Shown here in pieces: positions 1 to 7,398 of a stretch of DNA of 12,074 nt. The stretch's first letter is position 1. Each line of letters begins with the position of its first letter. The notes below the pieces were generated by a model, which was not told the origin of the DNA, made no database searches, and saw only the letters and a program-made list of their open reading frames with translations. Where the stretch lies: assembly GCA_023230795.1 (NCBI GenBank), contig JALNWR010000076.1:1-12074 (forward strand), given 5' to 3'. The position numbers and the translations under genes are program-made. This DNA comes from Candidatus Cloacimonadota bacterium. GTDB taxonomy: Bacteria; Cloacimonadota; Cloacimonadia; Cloacimonadales; Cloacimonadaceae.

Positions 1-744
1 CGCTGCCGTATGCAGGATGTCGTGATGATTGTGCACAAAGATGCGTTTGATCAGCTCGGTTTCTCCGGTGGTGAGATAGTGAAAATAGGTTTGAGGGATA
101 TCGCCACCCGCCATATCCAGCTCTTGATCGCGGATATGGCCCAAAACGTAATATTCGATGGTTTCCAGGGCGCAGGAGGGCAATTTACGCTTCCACAGCC
201 TTCTGGCGATGTGCAGCAGGTCCAGGTGCTGCATCTGCCTGAGATTCAGCCAGATCTGATGATATAGCAGCCGGGATTCCAGCACCGGCACATCAAAGCT
301 TTTGCCATTGAAAGTTATCAAGAGGCAGCGGCTTTCACAAAGCTGGCGCAGACGGTCAAAGCTGTGTTCTTCCGCATCGGGATCGGGCAGAAAGATCTGC
401 TCCACAAAGAACTCTCCATCCTGGTAATAGCCCAGGCCGATCATGATGGCCACAGTTTGCCCGCGCCCCAGGCCGGTGGTCTCCAAATCCAGCACCAGGA
501 TGTCCTCGGGGACGAAGTTTTGAACAGTATCAAGCTTTGCCCAGGAGAGAATTAGCTCTGGAATATACTTTGGATACAGCGGAAGATTGTCGATTTTGGT
601 AAACATGGGATAGCTTTCCCGGGTGATAAATACGGGGTCATCCGAATGGGCAGAAAATTCCCCTTTTATCTTCCGGCTGAGGCTTTCGTGCAAAAGCTCT
701 TTGATCTCTGCAGCATAAAGCTGCCGGTCGTCATCCATATCCAT
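1..744 (-). CDS. YprB-like DEDD 3'-5' exonuclease (RNase H-like fold), C-terminus beyond window
   Basis: The 248 visible residues read off the left edge of the window, so the C-terminus is missing. They match the YprB / RNase_H_2 family of putative DEDD exonucleases. Motif I is DLETTG at residues 86-91, with D86 and E88 as metal ligands. Then come FNGKSFDVP (145-153, motif II with D151), HLDLLHIARRLWK (173-185) and HNHHD (238-242, motif III). This order is typical of YprB. About 80 N-terminal residues precede the nuclease domain. The start is ATG at 744; a second in-frame ATG lies at 738. Neither has a clear Shine-Dalgarno site, because the T-tract of a terminator lies just upstream. The family is presumed to process nucleic acid; its substrate here cannot be read from sequence. 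The nuclease family is secure, the exact role is not. Confidence 0.85.
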   Translation of the reverse strand, partial: MDMDDDRQLYAAEIKELLHESLSRKIKGEFSAHSDDPVFITRESYPMFTKIDNLPLYPKYIPELILSWAKLDTVQNFVPEDILVLDLETTGLGRGQTVAIMIGLGYYQDGEFFVEQIFLPDPDAEEHSFDRLRQLCESRCLLITFNGKSFDVPVLESRLLYHQIWLNLRQMQHLDLLHIARRLWKRKLPSCALETIEYYVLGHIRDQELDMAGGDIPQTYFHYLTTGETELIKRIFVHNHHDILHTAA

Positions 745-754
745 CTTTTATACC

Positions 755-781
755 AAAAAAGGGGCGAAGTTTCCTCGCCCC
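755..781 (-). terminator. Rho-independent terminator after the nucleotide-sugar dehydrogenase
   Basis: Read on the minus strand, a 7-bp stem GGGGCGA/TCGCCCC with a 7-nt loop is followed directly by six T residues. It begins 57 nt after the dehydrogenase stop codon. The T-tract ends only about 10 nt before the ATG of the exonuclease gene, so it separates the two genes or could act as an attenuator for the second. Confidence 0.85.
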
Positions 782-790
782 ATATCTGTA

Positions 791-816
791 CTGCCAAAGC
801 CAGAATAGCCTGGCAG
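791..816 (-). other. Short inverted repeat ahead of the terminator
   Basis: CTGCCA and TGGCAG can pair as a 6-bp stem around a 14-nt loop. An alternative inner pairing CCAG/CTGG exists. It lies between the dehydrogenase stop and the strong terminator and may be chance or part of a two-hairpin leader. Confidence 0.3.
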
Positions 817-837
817 AATCTATTGCATTATGCTCTG

Positions 838-2370
838 TTATACGATATGCCCTTTACCCACACCGCGTACTTTGCAGCCCAGGCCTTTGTATTTATTGAT
901 TGTAGCGTCATCCAGGAAGTTTGAGCAATCTATGATGAGAGGCCGGGTCTTACACATATCGACCAGTTCTTTGGGTTCTATGTTCTTGTATTGATCATGT
1001 CCCACGGCAAAGATCACCACCTGAGCACCTTCCAGGATTGCAGGCAGGTCTTTTTCCACAGTTACTTCTTCCAGCTCGTCCCAATGCTCCACATAAGGAT
1101 CGTGCGCTCGCACCCGGGCCAGGTCTTTGCGCAGAAATTCCACCAAAGTCTTGGAGGGACTGTGGCGCGTATCACCCACATTTTCCAGATAGCTCACGCC
1201 CAGGAGGGTGATTTTGAGGTTTTTGACCTCGTTATATTCCTTTTTGATCAGATCAATGGTGTGCAAAGGCATGGTATCGTTGATATTCACGCTGTTAATC
1301 GCCACCGTTAGTTCGCCGGGAAGATCAAAGAGAGCGCCCATAGCCCAATTTGCCAGGACAGGGTCCTTGGTCAGGCAATATCCACCCACACCCAAAGAGG
1401 GGCGCAGAAGGTTGTCATGAGTGCCTTTGCGTTTGCGGATCGCATCGCGGACTTTGAAGATGTCCACTCCGATCTGCTCGGCAAAACGCGCCCATTCCAA
1501 TGTAAGGGCAATATTGGTGGCACGATAGCTATTTTCCATGGTCTTAGAAAGCTCGGAAGCATTGGTGCTGTCCAACTGCGTAAGGGGAAATTCTTCCACG
1601 TTCAGCACATCAGAGAGAAATTCACGGCACATATCGATACTCTTTTGGTTTACGCCAGAGAATACACGCCAGAAATCGCGGATGGAGGCTACATATTTCG
1701 AGCCGGGCATCACCCGTTCGTAAGAATGTGCTACCAAAGGAGGATTTTGGGTGACATCAATACCGCGCTTGGTAAATTCTTCTTCCAAAATGGGTTTGAC
1801 CACTTTTTCACAGGTTCCCGGAGGCACGGTGGTCTCTACCAAAACCATGCATTCAGGATTGATGTGCTTGCCCAGCATGCGGATTCCTTCTCTGAAAGCG
1901 GTGATATCGCAATAGCCTTTTTCGGCCTGACCAAAAGCAGGCTTGGTGGCATCCAGCTGGATATCCACCACCACGATATCCACCAGGCCATACACGCTGT
2001 CTTCACTGGTGGCGCGGAAGTTCTTCTTTTCCACTACTGTGCGTTGAAAGATTTCAGGCACTTCAGGATCGGAGGAGCTCACCGGAGTCTCGCCGGCATT
2101 GATCACCGGGACCTTCCAGAAAGAGCGCTTGGAGGGGCGTTGATGTCCGTGTACGTAGTAAATGGGATTGCCGTCATTATCTGTAGCATCGGCTACTACT
2201 GCAGCCATTACGCAGCCTACAAAGCCCAGACCTTGCACGGCAACGATCTTTCTGCCTTTGGCGCGCTGTTCTTTGGTAATTTTAACTAAAAGTTCTCGTT
2301 CCTTAGCGTTATCTTCTTCGGTGGGGAGAGGGAACTCTCTGCCATCGGGAGCGATAGATGTCTTTAACAT
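838..2370 (-). CDS. Nucleotide-sugar 6-dehydrogenase (UDP-glucose / UDP-ManNAc / UDP-GlcNAc dehydrogenase family)
   Basis: This 510-residue cytosolic enzyme is expected to oxidise C6 of a UDP-sugar to the uronic acid with two NAD+, supplying surface polysaccharide. The Rossmann motif is GLGFVG (47-52). Further family motifs are VETTVPPGT (178-186), the Lys/Asn stretch SKTMENSYRATNIALTLE (275-292, K276) and the catalytic-Cys motif GVGGYCLTKDP (327-337, C332). The C-terminal UDP-binding domain follows (about 385-510) with DTRHSP at 400-405. It is longer than the usual 420-450 residues: about 40 extra residues precede the Rossmann fold, and an insert-like stretch (about 65-105) follows it. The substrate cannot be fixed from sequence; the GGYC form and length fit a UDP-HexNAc enzyme at least as well as UDP-glucose. 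The ATG at 2370 is supported by AAGGAG at 2381-2386. The gene has its own promoter-like site and terminator, so it is probably monocistronic. Confidence 0.9.
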   Translation of the reverse strand: MLKTSIAPDGREFPLPTEEDNAKERELLVKITKEQRAKGRKIVAVQGLGFVGCVMAAVVADATDNDGNPIYYVHGHQRPSKRSFWKVPVINAGETPVSSSDPEVPEIFQRTVVEKKNFRATSEDSVYGLVDIVVVDIQLDATKPAFGQAEKGYCDITAFREGIRMLGKHINPECMVLVETTVPPGTCEKVVKPILEEEFTKRGIDVTQNPPLVAHSYERVMPGSKYVASIRDFWRVFSGVNQKSIDMCREFLSDVLNVEEFPLTQLDSTNASELSKTMENSYRATNIALTLEWARFAEQIGVDIFKVRDAIRKRKGTHDNLLRPSLGVGGYCLTKDPVLANWAMGALFDLPGELTVAINSVNINDTMPLHTIDLIKKEYNEVKNLKITLLGVSYLENVGDTRHSPSKTLVEFLRKDLARVRAHDPYVEHWDELEEVTVEKDLPAILEGAQVVIFAVGHDQYKNIEPKELVDMCKTRPLIIDCSNFLDDATINKYKGLGCKVRGVGKGHIV

Positions 2371-2416
2371 ATTCTAATTTCTCCTTAAAGACTATTTTTT
2401 AAGCCTAACTATTATG

Positions 2417-2441
2417 ATTTTACAAGGGGGAATACTGTCAA
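2417..2441 (-). promoter_or_regulatory. Putative promoter of the dehydrogenase gene
   Basis: On the minus strand a consensus -35 hexamer TTGACA (2441-2436) is followed by CCCCTT and then TAAAAT (2422-2417) at a 13-nt spacing. CATAAT lies slightly further (2416-2411, 19-nt spacing) and is an alternative -10. It lies about 65 nt upstream of the start codon. The same layout TTGACA-N6-CCCCTT-N-TA recurs upstream of leuS. Confidence 0.5.
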
Positions 2442-2464
2442 GAACTTTCTGCAGTCTGGGGGGT

Positions 2465-3415
2465 TCAATGAGCCCGGAAAAGCCTGGCTACAGGCCGCAA
2501 AAGCAGCTGCTCAAAGCTCAATACATCGGCATTTTCCAAAGGGATTCTTTGCCAGAGAGCATTCTGCCGGCGGTTGTCACAAATGCGGTAGCGGAAGCCC
2601 AGAGCGGCTTTAAGATTCATATCACGGCAGAGCTTAGGGATCAGGTCTGCACTGCACTGGCGTCCATAAGGAAAGGCAAAGAACGGGGCCGGACGGTGGA
2701 TATAGCGTGATAACTGCGTTTGATTTTGCTTGATTTCGGCTCGCATCTGGGGATAGCTGAGTCGGCTGAAATCGGCATGGCTGTGGCTATGGAGGGCAAA
2801 TTCAGCTCCGTTGTTCTCCAAATCCCGCATCTGCTCTGCGCTCAGAAAGGGCTTCGTGCGCTGCAGATATTCAGTTTGAGTCTCGGGGCAAAAGAGCTCC
2901 CAGAGCAGGTCCATCAGCTTGTCCTTCTTGCTGTCTGCCACGCTGAAAAGCCTTTGGCTGAGAGTGCCTTCCTCGCAAATGCAAAAGCGGGAGCCCAGTT
3001 TGGCAAGAGCGTCTTGCAGCTGATCTTCCGTGCTATTTTTCCGAATCTGGATAAGTTTATGATTCCAGGCCAGAGCTTTGTTATCCAGGCATTTACCTAT
3101 CACAAACAGGGTGAGTGGGATGCCACAATCCTTTGCTATAGGCAGCACTGTTTCGTGATTGCAGGCCAGGCCGTCATCGCTGCTAAGGCTGATGCTGAGC
3201 TCTCTATCTGACCCCGCTTTTTGATAGGCCTCACTCAAGGAACAAAAGCGAAAGCCCAGTTTTTGAAAGCCCTGCACCGCTTGCAATAGCTCTTCGCTTT
3301 GCATTCCCTGCGGATAAAACTCGGCTCCAGCCTCGCCCACCCGGTGATAGTAAAGCAGCAAATGCGAGCCCCTGAGCGGGAAAAGACTGAGCGATTTAAA
3401 AAGCACCGTCGCCAT
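2465..3415 (-). CDS. Polysaccharide deacetylase (CE4 / NodB homology domain)
   Basis: A CE4-family metal-dependent deacetylase that removes N- or O-acetyl groups from a polysaccharide. Numbered from the ATG at 3415 (316 residues), motif 1 appears as SSDDG at 78-82 instead of TFDDG; both Asp residues are kept. Motif 2, HSHSH (209-213), gives the two metal-binding histidines. Motif 3 is FAFPYG (246-251). About 100 residues separate motifs 1 and 2, longer than in a minimal NodB domain. The N-terminus reads LLLYYHRVG (19-27), as in many envelope-cluster deacetylases. No clear signal peptide is seen, so a cytoplasmic or membrane-associated role is likely. The frame stays open to a TTG at 3439; I prefer the ATG because the TTG lacks a well-placed ribosome-binding site. 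The 5' end overlaps the acetyltransferase gene by 20 bp, implying translational coupling. Confidence 0.85.
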   Translation of the reverse strand: MATVLFKSLSLFPLRGSHLLLYYHRVGEAGAEFYPQGMQSEELLQAVQGFQKLGFRFCSLSEAYQKAGSDRELSISLSSDDGLACNHETVLPIAKDCGIPLTLFVIGKCLDNKALAWNHKLIQIRKNSTEDQLQDALAKLGSRFCICEEGTLSQRLFSVADSKKDKLMDLLWELFCPETQTEYLQRTKPFLSAEQMRDLENNGAEFALHSHSHADFSRLSYPQMRAEIKQNQTQLSRYIHRPAPFFAFPYGRQCSADLIPKLCRDMNLKAALGFRYRICDNRRQNALWQRIPLENADVLSFEQLLLRPVARLFRAH

Positions 3416-4487
3416 CCTGCACCACTTTCCCGCTTTCAAGCCTTTGTAAAGCAGGCGAAATCAGCACTGACATCTGGTATGATTTGGTGTAAAAACGGGG
3501 GAACCGCTGCCGCTGCATCAAGGAATTAAAGCCGGGATGCTGACTGTAGATCACCTGGATATCATTGTATAATACCACTTTGCCCAGCCAGGTCATGAAC
3601 TGCTTCTCATAGCCGCTTTTCAGATAGAAGAAGGGCAGCTTCAAGATATTATCTGAGATCACGAGATTCAGATAGCCGATCATTTCGCCGTCATGCATTA
3701 GTTTCAGATTGAAGCTCTGATGAGAGTAACCCAGATTGCCAAAATAGGTCTTGCGCACGGGCTTGATTCCCCTGAGGCGGGGGGAGTAAATCAGGTTCTT
3801 ACTCCGCCACTCAAAATCTTCCCGGCTATGAAGGGTAAAATCCTGCTGCCAATGCTCCTGCAAAAAGCTCAGGGATTCTAAGTCCAGCTGATTCAAATAC
3901 TCAAGCTCCAGCTGGCAAGTCTGACGGCCTTTCAGCCAGGAGCGTAGTTTGAGTTTATACACCGCAGCCAGAATAGCTTGTCCCAAGGGCAGAATAGCTT
4001 TCATTAGAGGATTCAGAAGGCCAAAATCTTTCAGAACAGCGGCATTGAGATTGCCCAGATAAAAGCTCCGCTCCCGCTGAGTGTAGCTCTTCATCTGGTG
4101 GTGTTTCAACATCTTACCAAAAGATATGGGGGTACCAGAATTGATCGCTATATGCTCATTGATTTCAAAAGCCTTGTGGATCAGCTCATCGCTAAGGCCC
4201 GTGCCTCTATAGCTGGGATGCACCCACCAGCAGCTGAGCCAATTGATCTTTTGCCGGCGACCTTCCAGACACACATAATCCGGCAGCAAGCCCAGATAGC
4301 CGATGATTCCCTGATCCGAGCGAGCAAAAAGCCACAGGACATCATCCTCTTCTGCATTGGGATTGGCCAGATACTGCTGCAGCTTGATGCGTCCAAAGGG
4401 AAGAGAGGGATCGCACCAGAAGCTGAAATCGCCCTGCAGCTCACCCAATCTGTCCTTGCTAAAAGATTCTATGTGGTAAGCTTTCAT
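3396..4487 (-). CDS. GNAT-like N-acetyltransferase, probably two-lobed
   Basis: A 363-residue protein. Its N-terminal half carries a recognisable GNAT acetyl-CoA-binding motif A, CWWVHPSYRGTGLSDELI (86-103), with R94-G-T-G97 as the pyrophosphate loop. The preceding strand GIIGYLGLLPDYV (60-72) is typical of the fold. The C-terminal half (about 205-350) includes DFEWRSKNLIYSP and MIGYLNLVISDN and resembles a second, degenerate GNAT lobe, an arrangement seen in acetyltransferases of polysaccharide clusters. The substrate is unknown; the adjoining deacetylase suggests amino-sugar or surface-glycan chemistry. The ATG at 4487 follows a strong GAGGAAGGA ribosome-binding site. leuS ends 54 bp upstream with no terminator in the gap, so this gene is probably transcribed with leuS. 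Motif A makes the family call fairly secure; the function is inference. Confidence 0.75.
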   Translation of the reverse strand: MKAYHIESFSKDRLGELQGDFSFWCDPSLPFGRIKLQQYLANPNAEEDDVLWLFARSDQGIIGYLGLLPDYVCLEGRRQKINWLSCWWVHPSYRGTGLSDELIHKAFEINEHIAINSGTPISFGKMLKHHQMKSYTQRERSFYLGNLNAAVLKDFGLLNPLMKAILPLGQAILAAVYKLKLRSWLKGRQTCQLELEYLNQLDLESLSFLQEHWQQDFTLHSREDFEWRSKNLIYSPRLRGIKPVRKTYFGNLGYSHQSFNLKLMHDGEMIGYLNLVISDNILKLPFFYLKSGYEKQFMTWLGKVVLYNDIQVIYSQHPGFNSLMQRQRFPRFYTKSYQMSVLISPALQRLESGKVVQDGDGAF

Positions 4488-4541
4488 AATTGGATTCCTT
4501 CCTCAATTCCAGCCGAAGATTTGTGGCTTCTGCCTTCAGTA

Positions 4542-7031
4542 TCAGCTTTTGGGCTTGGCAGCGATGCTCACCATCTTACCCGGAATCACGATGACCTTCT
4601 TGATCTCAAAACCTTCCAGAGCGCGGACTACATTCTCCACTTCCAGAGCCATTTCCTGCAAAAGCCCGGTATCGATATCCGGCGCTACTTCCAGCTTGCC
4701 TCTGATCTTGCCATTCACCTGTATCACATACGTGAGCGTGTCTTGCACCAGGTATTTCTCTTCATAGGATGGCAGGCCGCTTTCGTGCAGCAATCTCTCA
4801 TGCCCCATCATCTGCCAAAGCTCTTCCGCTATATGCGGAGCAAAGGGATACAGAAGCTGGGCAATGATGCTGCAGGCCTGGGCATAAACAGCCAGTTCAG
4901 CACCGTTTAGCTTATCTATAGTCTTGATGGCCACACAGTGATTCAGGTGCTCCATCACTGCGGCGATGGCGGTATTGTATTGCATGCGTTGCAGAGAGTC
5001 CTCAAGCCATCTCTGGATGCAGTGGTGAGTGCTAAAACGCAAGTCCTTCAATTCCGGCGAGAGCTCGCCTGATATCTGCTCAGCTTGTAGGCCTTTTTGG
5101 ATCGCGGACAGATTACCCTGGATCAGGCGGTAGGTTCTACTGAGGAACCTATAGGCGCCCATCAGCGCTTCATCGTTCCATTCCACATCCTTTTCCGGAG
5201 GGGAAGCAAAGAGCAGATAGACCCGCAAAGTGTCCGAACCAAAGCGATCTACGATGTATTGAGGGTCCACCGTATTGCCCTTGGACTTGCTCATCTTGGC
5301 GCCATCTTTGAGCACCATGCCTTGAGTGAGCAGACGGGCAAAGGGTTCATTGCCTTTCACCCAGCCCATGTCCCGCATAAATTTGTAGAAAAAGCGGGCA
5401 TACAAAAGGTGCATACAGGCGTGCTCGATCCCCCCGATGTATTGATCCACCGGCAGCCAGTAATCCGCTTTGGCGGGGTCAAAAGGCAGGTCCTGATTGT
5501 GCGCATCCGTGTAGCGGGCATAATACCAGGAAGAATCCACAAAGGTATCCATGGTATCGGTCTCCCGGCGGGCATCTTCACCGCAAACGGGACACTTTAC
5601 ATTCAGCCAATCCGGCACACTGAGCAAAGGATTGGAGGTGGTCTGCCCCACCTGCACTTCATCCGGCAAAAGCACCGGCAAATCCTCATCCGGAACGGGG
5701 ACAATGCCGCAGCTCGGGCAGTGGATCATAGGAATGGGATTGCCCCAATAGCGCTGCCGGGAAATGCCCCAATCTCGCAGTCTGTAAGTAGTGGTTCCCA
5801 CCCCCCAGCCTTTTTCTTCCACCCAGCGTGTGATAGCGGCTTGGGCGGCTTCGCTGTCCTGACCATCAAAATGAGCAGAAGCGCTCATGATACCGGGCTC
5901 GATATAGGCCTCGGTCATCTCTTCCAATTTCAGAGAGTTATCCTGATTCTGAATCACAATCTTGATGGGGATATCGTATTTCCTGGCAAAGTCAAAATCA
6001 CGCTGATCGTGCGCCGGAACTGCCATCACAGCCCCCGTGCCATAATCCATCAGCACGTAATTTGTGATCCAGATCTGCACCTTCTCACCATTTAAGGGAT
6101 TGATGCAATAGCGGCCGCTAAACACACCTTCTTTCACGCTTTCGGCGCTGGAGCGCAGCATTTTATCTTCGTTCATGACCTTTTTGCAGAAGCTTTGCAA
6201 TATGCTGTTATCCGGCTCTTTGGCCAACCAGGTCTGCACCAGCGGATGCTCCGGAGGCAGTGCCATGAAGGTAACGCCAAATATGGTATCCGGACGGGTG
6301 GTAAAGATCGGAATCTTTTCAAGGCTGCCTTCCAGGATAAAATCGATGCGGGCACCTTCGCTTTTGCCAATCCAATACTTTTGCATAGTCATCACCCGCT
6401 CCGGCCACTGAATCACATCCGAAAAATCAAGCAATTCCTCAGCATAATCCGTGATCCTAAAATACCATTGGTCCAGTTCTTTTTGGATCACTTCAGAGCC
6501 ACAGCGCCAGCAGGCATCGTCTTCCACCTGTTCATTGGCCAGGACCGTCACGCAGGTTTCACACCAATTTTGAAAGCTCTTTTTGCGGTAAACCAAGCCC
6601 TTCTCATACATCTTCAGGAAGATATACTGCCCCCAATGATAATAATCCGGACGGCAGGTGCTGACCTCGCGCTCCCAATCCAGGAAAAAGCCCATGCCAT
6701 CGAACTGCTTACGCATATCGGCAATGTGCTCTTCGGTGGTGATCTTGGGATGAGAATTGTGGGTAATGGCATAGTTTTCCGCAGGCATGCCAAAGGAATC
6801 ATAACCCATGGGCTGCAAGACGTTATAGCCCTCCATCATCTTCAAGCGCGTGATGGCATCACCGATGGCATAATTTGAGGCATGACCGATATGAAGAACC
6901 CCGGAAGGATAAGGAAACATCGATAGCACATAGTACTTGGGTCGGTCCGAAAAGTCCTGAGCGTTGGCAATCCGGCGCTGCCGCCAGACCTGCTGCCACT
7001 TTCTTTCAATCTCTGCAAAAAGGTAATCCAT
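4542..7031 (-). CDS. leuS: Leucyl-tRNA synthetase
   Basis: An 829-residue class Ia synthetase that charges tRNA-Leu with leucine in the cytosol. It is full length for bacterial LeuRS. The sequence shows MFPYPSGVLHIGH (38-50, HIGH signature at 47-50), Zn-type cysteines in NWCETC (155-160) and CWRCG (174-178), and the CP1 editing domain. The latter carries TTRPDTIFG (244-252), GTGAVMAVPAHDQRD (331-345) and the conserved Asp of HDQRD. A second cysteine set is CPSCG (438-442) and CPVC (480-483). DWGISRQRYWG (420-430) is followed by KMSKS (579-583). The C-terminus IQVNGKIRGKLEV is the usual LeuRS tail domain. The ATG at 7031 follows GGAGAA at 7042-7037. The gene probably heads a transcript that continues into the acetyltransferase and deacetylase genes. 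Confidence 0.98.
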   Translation of the reverse strand: MDYLFAEIERKWQQVWRQRRIANAQDFSDRPKYYVLSMFPYPSGVLHIGHASNYAIGDAITRLKMMEGYNVLQPMGYDSFGMPAENYAITHNSHPKITTEEHIADMRKQFDGMGFFLDWEREVSTCRPDYYHWGQYIFLKMYEKGLVYRKKSFQNWCETCVTVLANEQVEDDACWRCGSEVIQKELDQWYFRITDYAEELLDFSDVIQWPERVMTMQKYWIGKSEGARIDFILEGSLEKIPIFTTRPDTIFGVTFMALPPEHPLVQTWLAKEPDNSILQSFCKKVMNEDKMLRSSAESVKEGVFSGRYCINPLNGEKVQIWITNYVLMDYGTGAVMAVPAHDQRDFDFARKYDIPIKIVIQNQDNSLKLEEMTEAYIEPGIMSASAHFDGQDSEAAQAAITRWVEEKGWGVGTTTYRLRDWGISRQRYWGNPIPMIHCPSCGIVPVPDEDLPVLLPDEVQVGQTTSNPLLSVPDWLNVKCPVCGEDARRETDTMDTFVDSSWYYARYTDAHNQDLPFDPAKADYWLPVDQYIGGIEHACMHLLYARFFYKFMRDMGWVKGNEPFARLLTQGMVLKDGAKMSKSKGNTVDPQYIVDRFGSDTLRVYLLFASPPEKDVEWNDEALMGAYRFLSRTYRLIQGNLSAIQKGLQAEQISGELSPELKDLRFSTHHCIQRWLEDSLQRMQYNTAIAAVMEHLNHCVAIKTIDKLNGAELAVYAQACSIIAQLLYPFAPHIAEELWQMMGHERLLHESGLPSYEEKYLVQDTLTYVIQVNGKIRGKLEVAPDIDTGLLQEMALEVENVVRALEGFEIKKVIVIPGKMVSIAAKPKS

Positions 7032-7036
7032 TACTG

Positions 7037-7057
7037 TTCTCCATGCGGATGATCCGC
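7037..7057 (-). promoter_or_regulatory. leuS ribosome-binding site with an adjoining hairpin
   Basis: The Shine-Dalgarno sequence GGAGAA (7042-7037) lies just 5' of the leuS ATG. Directly upstream the leader holds a perfect palindrome GCGGAT-C-ATCCGC (7057-7045), which would form a 5- to 6-bp hairpin ending 2 nt before the Shine-Dalgarno site. It is too short for a T-box or a known riboswitch; it could be a small operator or a leader structure. Confidence 0.45.
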
Positions 7058-7088
7058 CTATATTATTTTATAGTATAGCTTTGCAAGG

Positions 7089-7113
7089 TCTATAGAAGGG
7101 GAGCTTTTGTCAA
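7089..7113 (-). promoter_or_regulatory. Putative leuS promoter
   Basis: On the minus strand TTGACA (7113-7108) is followed after 6 nt by CCCCTT (7101-7096), one base, then TATAGA (7094-7089). This is the same layout as upstream of the dehydrogenase gene. The 13-nt gap is short for a sigma-70 promoter. A second AT-rich candidate (TATACT, TATAAA) lies nearer the gene around 7063-7078 with TTGCAA in front of it. Confidence 0.45.
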
Positions 7114-7159
7114 GGGGTTTTTTTGGGGTTATTCCCCTCAGGGGTTTATAGGGCACTCA

Positions 7160-7290
7160 TAGAACGCAGATTGGATCGATTGAATGGATTGAGACGATTT
7201 TTGATAGAACGCGGATTGGGAGGATCGGGCGGATATGCACAGATTTTTGATGGAACGCGGATTGGGCAGATCGGGCGGATATGCACAGAT
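7160..7290 (+). repeat. Three degenerate ~46-bp tandem repeat units
   Basis: Units start at 7160, 7205 and 7251, each with the form TRGAACGCRGATTGG... followed by GGGCGGATATGCACAGAT in the last two. Units 2 and 3 match at 37 of 40 aligned positions; unit 1 is more diverged in its second half. Similar 'GAACGCGGATT' spacer repeats occur in other bacterial genomes as I recall. The open frames across it have no coding character. Confidence 0.75.
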
Positions 7291-7398
7291 TATATTGGGG
7301 AGAGCAACTTGCTTGTATATAATGACTCTTTTCAAGATAATATACATTATTTGAAAGACGATTAGACCAAGTTTCATTAAATACAAAGAATCCGCTTT

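Noticed and set aside
1417..2289. 290-residue plus-strand frame opposite the dehydrogenase gene
   Set aside because: It is the antisense shadow of a well-supported gene, with no ribosome-binding site and no recognisable motifs.
4098..4910. 270-residue plus-strand frame spanning the acetyltransferase and leuS ends
   Set aside because: It crosses two real minus-strand genes and their intergenic gap, and shows no family motif.
5097..6095. 332-residue plus-strand frame opposite leuS
   Set aside because: Antisense shadow; the leuS motifs in this stretch are unambiguous.
7032..7113. T-box or leucine attenuator upstream of leuS
   Set aside because: The leader is short, with no T-box sequence, no specifier loop and no terminator hairpin; only a 6-bp palindrome is seen.
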